From Heliopora coerulea (taxonomy: Eukaryota > Cnidaria > Anthozoa > Scleralcyonacea > Helioporidae), in contig JASJOG010000043.1 in the NCBI GenBank assembly GCA_030142905.1, positions 248,001 through 312,000 on the forward strand: a stretch of DNA of 64,000 nt. The letters are read 5' to 3'. Position 1 is the stretch's first letter. The number at the start of each line of letters is the position of its first letter. The notes under the pieces are model-generated. The model made no database searches. It saw nothing but the letters and a program-made list of their open reading frames with translations, and had not been told where the DNA came from. The position numbers and the translations under genes were made by a program. Shown piece by piece: positions 49,251 through 61,900 of this stretch.

Positions 49251-52200
49251 CTAAACCGTGAACAAGAAAGTCATTTTTGTTATGTGATAAATATTTAAGA
49301 TGTAATATTTCAAACGAGTGCGAGTGTTTTACCAAGGGTTAGAAACACGAGAACAATGAAAATCACGAGGCCGCGAACCGAGTGATTTTCATTGTTCTCG
49401 AGTATTTGTAAAACATGAGCATACATGCCAACATTTGTATGTGTGAAAGTGGTACGGTCAAGCGCCGAAGACGCAAGAAACATGTAGGGGGCATGCAGTT
49501 GATGTTGGGTGTTCATGATGAACGCCTAAGGGCTAACTTGCATGCCTCAGTCATAGTAATGGCCTATTTTCAGTCACTGCCGAGGGATTTTTGCTTGGAG
49601 ATTGTCAAACTTAACCGAAAATCCTTTTTGTTTTTGTTTTTTAAAATTTGTCAAACCGGTATGCAAATCGTAGAAAATGTTTAAAGCGGTACTATTTCAT
49701 ACATTGTCGGTACGGAGGTATATTAGCACTCAAATCGGTACTGTACCGCCTAAATCGGTACGGTTGGCATGTATGCATGAGGATAATGACCGGCACAGTA
49801 TCTCTCCCCATTTGTTATTTCCGAGCTTAAGGCTGAATAGATTAAACAATTTCTTCTTTTTACGGACAAAAGATAGAGACTTTAAATAAATAAGTACACC
49901 TAATTTCCTTCTGTAATTTTCATGTGATTATGAAACATGCAGAATCGTCTGAAATTTTCGCAAGGAGGTCAGGAGAATTTCATGATGAATAAAAAGACCT
50001 CAAAAAAACACCTTAAATTAAACGGAGTGAATGAATTGAAAGTGTCAGGATTATATTTTTTAAGCATTTTGCCGAGTAACTGCGCGAAAAATACTCGGAT
50101 ATTCCCACATATCTAATCCTTAACCCACTCCAAGGAAATCTAACTTTAAATCCCCACTAAAGCAGAGACGAATTAACTTCCTAACCTTCCATCATTTTAT
50201 GCAGCCTTTCCTTGTTTTCCCTCAACTTACAATTCCACTGATTAGCGATGAGGCAGTTGACTCCAATTAATGATAACAGTCCAGCCGATTCAAAAGGCAA
50301 CTCTAACGCAAGCTCACTGGAACTACATAAGACAACACGTTTTATAAGGCAGGAAATATTAGAAAACATTCTTACATCCCTGTATAGTGCAGCATTGATA
50401 TTTATTTTAATATTTGATAACTTTATTTAACGTGGTTAAAACACTTAGACAGAGGCTAGTTTACAGGTTTTCCACTAATGTACTAAAAATTACCTAAAAA
50501 CTAATATATTACAAGCGTATGTACAAAAATACTAAAATACTGTACTATACTAATATACTAAAAATTACCTAAAAACAAATATTACAGCGTGTGAACAATA
50601 AAAATTAGCTTAAACCCATCTTCCGTAAAGATTTCACGAATTGCTTAGAGCCAGTCATAACGCGAAGCGTATGTAGAAGTGAATTCCAATATTTTGCCGC
50701 AAAATATCTAAATGCATTTAGGCCATATTTTGTGCTATTTACCCTGGGTAACGAGAGTATATTGTGGCCCCTTAAGTATGTCTATTTTCTCTTACTTTTA
50801 TTAGATCAAGTTACACTGGTAGGCGAACTGCCTTGAAACCAACTATTTACAGTAAGTAACATATCTTGAATGCGAAGGCTTTCTAATGTAGCACCCAACC
50901 CGATCCACTCTAGCAACTTGGCGTATGGCGTTTCCTTATCCTTATATACGTATCTTAGAGCACGCTCATTTACTCGTTCAAGCTTCTTTGTATTTCTGGC
51001 ACCGCAATGGTGCCGTACTTGGCTACAATAGTAAAAATGTGGCAATATAAAAGCACGATATACAGCTTTTTTCGCCTTACGCAGCAAAATATTCTTTAGC
51101 CTATTAAGGGCGTTAACGTGACCCCCGACCTTACGACATACCGATGCTACATGGGCCTCAAACTTTAGCTTGTTGTCTATGGTTATGCCTAACAAATTTA
51201 TTTCTTTTGATACTGGGATAGATACGTCTGCACATTTAAAGTTCACTTCATATTCTGTATTGCCCAACACTAGAGCCTGATATTTATCTGGGTTGGCCAG
51301 CATTCCACTTTGTTGAAACCATTGCATTGTATTATCTAACTCTCTATTTATTCCTTCCTCAACAATCTGGGGATTTTGATGCGCTAAATAAATCTTAGTA
51401 TCATCTGCATAACGTATTAGTCTGTAGTCCTTAACAGCGTATATTAAATCGTTCATGAAAATATTGAGCAACATCGGTCCAAGAATGCTGCCTGGTGGTA
51501 CCCCAGCAGACACGCCCATCCAGCTTGAATAGGTGGTTCTTAATTTGACTCGCTGATGACACGATGACAGATAGCTTCTCAAAAGTTGTATTGATCTATC
51601 GTGCAAACCATAGAATTTTAGCTTTTCCAGAATAAGTTCATGCGGAAGGCAGTCAAAAGTTTTACTGAGATCCATGGCTACTGTTCCAATGACCTTATGC
51701 TTATCAAGCTCTTCTCTCCAATGCTCAGTCAAGGCCAGGAGCGCTGTGGGACACCCATGAAATTTGCGACATGCAAACAAACATAAAGTTGTGGAAAATC
51801 GGTTCAAAGTGCTCCGTCATTTGCATGTGTATAATACTTTCAAACACTTTGCCAAAAGCCGGCAATATGGAAACTGGCCTAAAATTTGTTTTATCCAAAA
51901 CACTGCCTTTCTTATAATGAGGTGTAATTTGTTCGTGTTCCCAGGTATCAGGGACCTCAGAAATGTCCAACACGGAACAACTTCACAAAAGTAACATTCG
52001 TTCACCATTTGAATTCGAGCACTTCAACGACTAGAGCAGCGTTTCTCTGTGAAGATGGTACCACCCCTATTAGCCGTTCAGAGAACGTCGGGGGATGTGG
52101 TAGGCAGATGACAGGGGATGTTAGGATGCAAATGATGGGCGTTCATTAGTCATTCACCACCACAGCATTTTAAAATTTGTCATTTAATGTTAAAATTTAA

Positions 52201-55200
52201 CATCGACTCGGCTATCGCCTCGTGTTTTAAGTCCGATAAAGTACTCCTGCTCAGTTTTTAAACATTACTTAAAAACTTCTTTTACTAATTTTGCATTTCC
52301 ATTAGAACTTGAACACACGAATCCGCCTAATAATTTGCAAGTTATGGTCGCAAAAAAAGTCTGTGCAATTGAAGTAACTTTTGTACCATAATTGTGCAAG
52401 TAATAAGTGTCTAATATAGTACTCCTTTCACCTTTTGGTAGCATCCACGGTTCCTTGTCGCAAAAAACTTTCATTTGTTACCACGTGGTCAAAGATCACC
52501 ATTATACCACAATCTGAGAAGTGAACAAACATGAACCACAGATGAAGATCAGATTTTATTGCATACAAAACAATGGCAAAAACGATGAGTTGCACCCATA
52601 CGTACTACACTCCACTTCTGTAAACATGGCTCGTTTGGCCAAATGGTTCGCCCAAGTTGTCAAACAAAAAGATTAGAGCAAAAGTAAATGGTAGTTAAAA
52701 AATTGAATAATAAAACAATTGTTTGAACTCCGTTATCACAAAATATCATGATTTTGTCACTGTTAATAACTCATAATCGACCTGCACGCTAACGACGAGT
52801 CACGTTATTTTGCTCAATCTCGTCCAATAACTTATACAGATTTTACATTGCCTCGTAGTCTTAATCTACCATCCATAGAGAGTGAATCGATGTTTTCCTT
52901 AATTTCTTTTACCATTAACTTAGAATTCAAAATAATTGAAGCACATTACCTGGAATTGACAAGGAAACTAGTAGCGAAGGTGGGATGTAGTTGAGATATT
53001 TCTGAGTACCAAAGAATATGAAACAAGAACTCTCTCTCATCATCTTTTGCCACTCGCCAACGCTTAAAGAAGTTAAAATAGTGAATTGATATAATGATTA
53101 AAACTAATGAACAATTTAATTGAATAATTCTTTTCGGACAAATAATCACCAGAAATGGAACAATTAATAGAAATGAGTTCATCAATGACTCGTTTAGCAC
53201 TGGTTATGACTGTTAATATAAGATAAAATAATTATTCAATAAATTCTTGCTTTACTAGCGTTTCACTTTAACTTCGATGTGGTCGACATTAAACATATTT
53301 CAATACTGGCTGCTTCAAAATACTTGAAATATTACCTTGGAACGCGATCTTTTCCGAAAAGACCTCTCCACTTCCCTGATAAATGTCGATATTTCGTAAC
53401 AAGTTCATTGAAAACCTTCTTTGGGCTATCATCACCTTTGTCAGAAAGCTCATTAAATGGATCAACGATGTCCGCGTTTGTCAAAGTAAATGCTCACAAG
53501 AAGTTTAAATGCAAGGCTAGAGCTTATGTCTGGGACGGAAGAAAAGAAGAGGGCCGGTTTAGGGAAGGGAATGGAAGGAAATGGTAGGGATGGGAAGAGA
53601 ATGGTACGGAATGAAAGGGAATGGTACGGAATGAAAGGGATGGGAAGGGATGGGAAGGGAATGGTACGGAAGGGAAGGGAAGGGAAGGGAAGGGAAGGGA
53701 AGGGAACAAGACAGTACAAAATAAAAAATTGAAATGGACACGATTGAACTAGAAGTGACGAGGTTAAAAGAAGTTCACAGTCTGTACTTCAAAAGGAGTT
53801 TTCAGCAAATTATATGAAGTGTATTTCTTGAGGAACGCCCCGTCTTGATTTTTGTCCTAATTCTCCCATTTACTACAAACGTTGGCAATGGTCAAAGGAT
53901 ACATTTCAGCCCGGTAATATCCACCGTGATCCCCTCTTTTGTTATGCCTTGGTCCTTTGATGGCTATGACACAAAGTACGAATAGATGTGAAATGAAAAA
54001 ATTACATGGAATTACAATAAAAATTTCAATGAGTTATAACATACTGAAGAGAGAATACTTTTCCTGCCACACTGCACTCAAACCTTGTTTAACACTATGT
54101 TCCGAATAAAATGTTGCTGCTCTGTGGTACTTGTTTGTGTAAATTTTAAAAGCAGGATTAACCCTAAAACCACCAACTTTTTTTAGAGACATTTGGTAGA
54201 AATTAAACAAATCACTAAAAATTCAGGTTTTAAGATTTTTGTTTGAAATTTTCAATGTGGACACCTAAGTGATAGCCGAATGGAAGAGCCAGTTTCAATG
54301 ATACGAACAATTTTAAAAACATTTTAATTATTGTTTTCATTTTAAGTAGCACGTAAATATCTCAAGGGACGACATGGTCCATTTGGTGGTTTTAGGGTTA
54401 AACAAAAACCAAATACAAAGTTCGTGAGAAGAACTTCAAGTGAATATAAATAATCCCAACTGTAAATCAATCAAAACAGGAGGCTAGCCATGCAAGTTTT
54501 TATTGGTCAATCAATCACATCACGTGTACCTTTTTCTCTCCCTTCTTGTCATGTGGCTTTGCTGTGACCGGTACTTCTCCTTTACCCCCCTTCTTCCCAG
54601 CATTCCCTGCTGCTGCTGCGGGTGCTGCTAGCTTCTTGGCCTCGCTTACACTCTCAGTGCCTTGACGTAAAACAAAACGCAAGACAAGATGTTTGCGACA
54701 TAACGTGTTTATTCAATTCTACAAATTGGACTTCAGGCGTAAATGAAGCGGGGACTTTACGGGACTTTCCAGATAGCAAAGTTCACTAACCTGATCCTTC
54801 AGCGGTATGGAAACGATGATATTGCATTTGAAGAGACAAATCTCTAGAAACACATCGGCCTTGAGGACTACTGAAGACAGGGAGCGACTCAAGGGGCAAA
54901 CGAAGAAGATATTCATCAGCGAGAATAACCAACGTCTCGGAAACGGCATCCACACTAACAAATAACCAATTAAAGTATCACGTTATCACTTTGCCCCGGA
55001 GCAGAACTAAAACAACACTGCGTTGCACTACTCCGCATGATTGCCTTGCACATAAACCTAACAAAAAACTGCTAGGGGGGACCAAACCGAGCGCAACCCA
55101 TTCGAACTTGAGCTCAGCCCAGCCAAAACCATCACCGCGTAACAGAGTAAGGCACAGCGCAGCAGAGTGTGACCAAGCATAGCCCAGTTCAGCCAGTCTA

Positions 55201-58200
55201 GTCCAGCAAAGACCACCTTAGCACAGCACAGCATAGCACTGCTATTCGGCCGAATTTCCAAATCGCGAGCAAAAAAAATCGGAATCAACGACAAACAACA
55301 GGATTTGGTAGCCTCTGGCGTTTGCTGACAAGATGAACGAAAGTTTCGAAGAGTTGCAGAAACCGCGTTTTGCAAAGGGGAGACCACCTAGCTCATGTGG
55401 TCAACCCCCTTGCTATTGGGCCGAATTTCCAAGTGTGGATATCTCCTCCAAATCGAGTGCCAAACGATCGGAATCAACGCCAAACAGCAGGATTTGGAGC
55501 CTCTGGCATTTGCCGACTAGATAAGGGAAGTTTCGAAGAGTTGCAGAAACCTCGTTTTGGAAACGGAAGACCAGATGAGCCATGTGGTCCCCCTTCGCTA
55601 TTGGGCTGAATCTCCAAGTGTGGATATCCCCAAGAAATCGAATGTTAAACAATCGGAATCAAAGCCAAACAAGGATTTGGGAGCCTCTTGCCTTTCCTGA
55701 CGTGTTCATGGAAGTTTCGAATAGTAACGGAAACCTCGTTTTGCAAAGAGGGGATGACATGAGCCATATGGCCCCCCCTTTTGCTGTTGAGCCGAATTTC
55801 CAAGAGTGGATATCTCCAGCAAATCGAATACTAGAGAATCGGAATGAGCTAAATGAGCTAATGCACAATGAGCTAAACAGAACATAGTCCGGCCTAGCCC
55901 AGTCCAGCGTAAAAGAGCAAGCGTAGCACAGACAATGTGCAGTGCAACAAGATGCAACACAGCATAACGTAGCACAAGCGAGCACAGCCCCGCAAAGCCC
56001 ACCAGCTCATCCCATTCCACAGTACACAACACAGACCAGAGGACCTCGCGCGCCGTTAGAGCGCACCCAATCAATAACGACCATGAACGAACATTAATCA
56101 TGCTCTGCTTGAGTTTAGATGTTTACGTACTTCAGCACCGCTTGCAACGGTTCCAAAACAGGAGATAAATAATCCTCCATTTCTTTAACCAGATAAAGAA
56201 ATTGCCGCTGAAACAGAAAGCAGAAGCTAAAAAGTTGAAAGTTAGCCGTATGAGGAGACTTTCTATTTTTGTTCTCAAACTTCAATAGTTACCTCAAGAT
56301 TTCCTTCTTTTTCTTTGACTGTCGGGTCGTTGTGAAGAATATCCTAGAAAGATTAAAAAGGAAAGCAATACGATCACTCCATAATGTATAAATCTTCATA
56401 ATATGTTTTTAAAAACGGTTAGACATAGATCAAGTTAGAAAAAGAACAATCTCAATCGTTTTAGTCGGTATTAAAGGACACCCATTTGACAATTCGCACA
56501 CAAGATATTCGGAGAACTATACATCGTCCACGTAATATTTTATTTTTAAAACTTACTGTCGTGTGAGTAAATGATCTACTGTCGCCTGCATTTTTCGCTT
56601 CTCTTACAATGCACAAGCAAGACATGACGAATACACTTTACACTGGCGTATTCTATTTTTAAAACTTACTTTCGAGCGAGTAAATGATAAAAAGCTCAAC
56701 GTACTTCATTCCTGTCAAACAACTCATCACCGTCAACAGTGGCCAGCAATTTTTGCTTCTCTTCTGCCTGACGTCGCTGGTAGTTCTGTCTTATTAACTC
56801 AGAGGTTTGAGCGGTCTTGAAGCTATCAAATGACTCCAACAATTTCTCTAAGTCCCGGGGATCCACTTTGAAACGAGCAACGAGTGCCTTACTCGAAGTC
56901 GTAGCTAAAAGAATAAATACATGAACTACGTGGAAGAACTTAGTTCGGCAAAATGAGAGATATCTGAAAGGGGAAAATTTTTATGCAAATGCTCGACGCC
57001 ATTTATTCAGAATCGTTTTTCAAGCATTCGACAAGAGCCGAAGCAGCAACTTTGAGATCACCAGGGAGACGCTCTAACCATTGAGCTTCACCAGTTGACA
57101 ATTGTCATTGTCAACTGGTTTGTAATGAGAGTGCGATATACCTACTGCCAGTCTGCGAATCTCAATTTGCCAACTGACTCCACCAATTGCGCTTTTGCGT
57201 CAATTGGGATGTTTGTAAATTTCATCAATCGAGGGGTACAAATTCTGGCGATAATTTTAAACTTATCCAACTGGATGAGGAGTATTTCAATTCTATTTAA
57301 GATGACTATAGAACTTCTTGTTCTTTTCCTCCCAGCTAACTTGACAGCTCACTGGGTAGAGTAGCGGTCATGTGACCTGCACGCGTGAGTGTGAATTTCC
57401 CTCAACAAAAATTTAGGTTAACTTTTGATGAATTTTGTAACTCTTTATGCAGAATATGGACTTCAAATCAAGCACGCCAAGAGGAAGGAGCTGGAAAATC
57501 TGTATTTTTACCCAGTAAGTCTAAAGTCCTCATTTGAGTTGATACTTCATGCATGTTTCTATTATGAGTACATATAATTGAAAAAGTAGAAATGGTGCTT
57601 TTTTTATTAGATTCAGTCGCAGCCTCTCTAAATTTCTACCTAAGGCCCTGCTAAACAAAATGTCTTTGCTCATCTTTTATATTTTCACACCTTGTTTGTT
57701 TGTCTTGGCACTGGATGATCCCGATCGGGGTTGGTCAAGAGTTGCAGCATACAGGAATGACCTGGAAGGTAAATTATCAATGTGTTCTAATAAGGGTCCA
57801 AAAGGAATTGATCGACATGGCCAATAACCTGCCTTGTTTTGTTCGAAGCACAGTGATGCGGTGGAAGTGATGTATACCCCAGCTTATAAATGAGTGGATT
57901 CTTCAATGGGACGCAGTACCAAAAGAGCATCATTGACTGTCGGTAAAAATATATATGGGGGAATCTCACAGCGTAAGACTACTCTCTAAAATTTGGAGTC
58001 CTTGAGGGCTTTAAAACTTTTATAATAGCTTAGCACTTCGGATTGATGTTCGTTGTTAATTTGCCTTGCAATTTTGCAGAACGGTGGTGTTAGCACATGC
58101 TGTGACGTGTTTCGCGATGCTATTTCACGTGAGAATTGTACAGTGGAGTACGGTGGTGTGGTTTCAGAAAACTGTTGTGTGGTGTGAAGTGGTGTGCGGT

Positions 58201-58924
58201 ATGTGATCTGAAACATGCTGTGGCGTGGTGTGTTCTGGTATGACGTAGTGCAATATGGGGTGATGTGTTGCAGTGTGGGGTGGTTTGGTGTGTCGTTAAA
58301 TAACGTGATACAATATAGCGTGGTTTGGGGAGTGTAATGTAGTATGGTGTGTGGTGTGATTCAATATGGTGTGTTGTATGGGGTGGATGGCATGATGTGT
58401 CGCGGTATGACGGGCCACAATATGGTGTGATATGCCACAGTGAGTAATGTGAGGTATGACGGTATATTGTACAGTGAGTTGTGAGGTAGATGATCTTCAG
58501 TGGGAAGTGTAGAACAGTATTACATGCTATTCTTTTGTAGGGGTGGTTGTCGTGTTAAACTGTCTGCTGGAGTGTCGCGTGTTGTCATGCCAGGTGTAGA
58601 TAAGTCGTAGCGATTTGTCACCGCAATTTTCGGTGGTGGCAAGATCTCGAGTAGTTTGATGAACAATCAGATAATTTAAATATGACAAAGGATACTCAAC
58701 TTGATTATTTGATACTGTAATACAGAACACAGAACAAACATAATAGCCAACCTGTCCTTGGAATGTTGAAGAACTACGTAACGAGTATTAGGACTTGATA
58801 ATTCTTTGAGAATTTCTAGATGATTCTTAGAAATACTCAAACGTCTCCATGCCTTTTAAAAAAAAAAAAGACGACCTATATAAATCAGGCACTTTCGATG
58901 TAATAGGAATAGCCATTTTATTGA

Positions 58925-58957
<33 letters not shown>

Positions 58958-61900
58958 CATTATCGAATCAAATTAGTAAGATCGATATGCTCGTCATTAT
59001 CCTGTCATTTCTATTAACACCACTGCTGACATCATTATGTTCTTATTACAAAAATGAATTTTGTCGTTTTTATTATTGTTGTCGTTATTGTTGTTCAAAG
59101 TAATATGGCTCGTAACCTGACCAAACCATTAGCGTGTTGCTTTGAGTTTAATCTCAATCTTCTGTACTGTTTAGTCGCAACCTTGAGGATTGTATGTATG
59201 CTGTTTAGTAGAAATAACATGATTAGTGTAAGTTTGCATCTTTATGTTTAAAGACCGCAGTAAATGGCGTCAGCTGAAGCGGTTTTCCAGCCACTAATTA
59301 TGGCAAATAAATAAAAACAAAGTTGTGTCTGTTGCTGTTGTTTTCCAGTAACTATCATTGCTGTAGTTGTACCTGTCCAAATATGGGTGAATTACCTCGA
59401 ATTCTCCCAAAGCTTGAGTATTCGACGCTAGAACTGAGGAAACTCCATCTTGATGAAGAAAGTTCTTCGACAGTTGGTGCCTCTGTCTCATTAGTGCAGC
59501 CAGACGAGACAGAGAACTGTCCACCAGACATCTTTGCAGTAACGAGCACAATGTCATCGACATGGAACAACTCTAAATTGGAAAAACTTTTCAAATGTAA
59601 ACCAAAAAACTGTATCTCATTATGTGAATGTATGTGCTCACCACAGTATATTAAAGCCAGCCACGGGACTAGTTTACTCAACATACAAATTACTTAAGCA
59701 AATTTGAGTAATTAGACCCAAGCCTCTTTTCTCACCAGAAATTCAAAGCTACTTGATCCATTCTTGAGAAAAACATTCTCAAACAATAAGTCATTAAAGC
59801 GATGCATCCAAAGTGTCGAATAGGTTATTAAAATAATTTCGTAACAAAATCTTTTTGTAAACATCCGGTACTACTTTTTCATGTTTAGTTTAAATACACT
59901 GTCTTCACCCACCTGAAACAAAGCTAAATATAAACTCGCGCTGGACATATCGTGTCTACCAATGATGTCCACAAGATGACAGGATGCGTCAGCCACAAGA
60001 TCCTGGAAATAAAATACATCCACCACACGTCAGCCATCATCACCACCACATCCACCATCATCATTTACATTATCAACACCATTAACAACATCATCATCAT
60101 CATTGCCACAATTATCACCAACATTAATATCAATATCCTGTCATCTCATTCATCATTATAATATATATGACCACTATTTTTCTTAATATTTTTTTCAACA
60201 TACGGTATATCCATGTTTCATTCCGAGTTGCACACACTGAGTTAAGCACTCAACCGCATGAGTTAAGGTTCTTAAACAATCCTCATATTCATCCTGAAAA
60301 AAAAAAAACAAAAAGATTTTAGACACAACGGACTTTCTCTTCGGACTGTTTAATACCACTGCATTTCATTATTGTTTCTAATACCACATACCTTTAGTAA
60401 CCCTGCAGTTTTGGCTAGCTTCGATAGATCTTTAGCCACGTTTGAATTTTCTAAAGCAGCCTCACCACCACTTGGATCTTCACAATTATCTTCTTCGTCA
60501 TCTGAGGTCGACTTGTTTGACGGCTGGTTTACTGTTGACGTGTTTTCATCTAAACTATTCTAGTGACAAACACAACCCTCTCTCATAGATCATAGTCAGT
60601 CATCTTCACAAATAACACATAAGGAACAAATTCATCTTAAGACCCATTGTATTTGACTAGAAGGTCAAGAGGAAAAGTTGAGTCGGTAATATTTCGACTG
60701 AGTTACAAATGGTATCATTCGATGTGTGATTCTGGCTATAACGTGGAAATATTATCTGCTCAACTTCTGGGCTCGACAGTATTTAAACTTAGTTTTTCGT
60801 AAAAATCTCGATTTCTTTGTAAATGTTTTGTTTTATGTTTCATCAAAACTCCAGTCTTTAGGGTAACTCAACAGATGACCCTCCACTTCTACCTCATTCT
60901 CCAACGATGGTTGGACGTTTCTTTACTAACCTGGTCCAGTAAACTCCACTGTGGATCGTCATCAGGGTTTAGTTGAGAAGCCAGTGTTTTCAAGCAATGA
61001 CCAAGAACCAAATAGCACTACAATAATTTGATGGCAATTAGCCAAAGAACAACATTAGAAGCGTTAAAAGAAAACAATGATTACGAAAACGGCAGCAATA
61101 GTAAAGTGAGTACTCATACCGCAACAGTTACGTTATAACAACTACAGCAAATAGTAATAAATACGACAACAATAATAGAGACAGCAGGGGCTTTAATATA
61201 AAAAAAATCCCCCAAAACCCACAGTTATGCACAAAAGGGAAATGAACTGCTAAAACAACTACCTTCGTTTTGAGGTATGGCACAGTTCCACAGTGCCTGA
61301 ACGCTGTAGTCAAGTTGGCCAATGTCTCTTCAGCAATTGTGCTATCAAGAAATCAGATTGCATTGAACGTGAATTAAATTACCGAAATAGTCAGGCAAAA
61401 ATTGTCCTTAGCCTAGAGCGTACCTGGTCACAAGATTCCACTTCTTTTCTTTTTCCGTCATCACTGGTTCATCTCGAATGAATTCATCGATCAACTATTG
61501 AAGAAAATCGACAAATAACATAGTCGAGAAAATAAACACTGTTTACCTGTTTCTTCACGTTTTTATCCGCCGTATATCTGTTCATATATTTATTCGGCTT
61601 TCCGCATTTCCGTTTGCTCATCCGTCATTCCCGCCGCTTGTTCGCCGTCTTTTGGTCCATCTGTCACTCCGTTTTTCCATCATTCTTTCTTTTGATCTTT
61701 ACTCTCAACCACCCGTCTGTCCATCTGTTTCGCTGTCTCGTCTGCCAGCGCGTTTCTGTCTGTTTGTCCGTCAGCCTGTCTGCCTGTCTGTCACTTTGTC
61801 GGCCTGTCATCCTGTCTGTGAGCCTGTCTGTCTGTCAGCTTTTCAGTCTGTCGGTCTCTGTCAGTCAGTCACTTCTGCGTGCCTGTCTGTTTCCGTCTGT

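Noticed and set aside
50806..51807. Active LINE or host reverse transcriptase gene
   Set aside because: Catalytic motifs are present, but the N- and C-terminal parts lie in other frames and there is no endonuclease domain, so it is a dead copy.
53462..53741. Pro/Phe/Ser-rich minus-strand frames
   Set aside because: They are translations of the GGGAA purine repeat.
59323..59697. Plus-strand frame of 124 codons
   Set aside because: It lies opposite a minus-strand exon with clean splice sites and matching phase, so it is a shadow.
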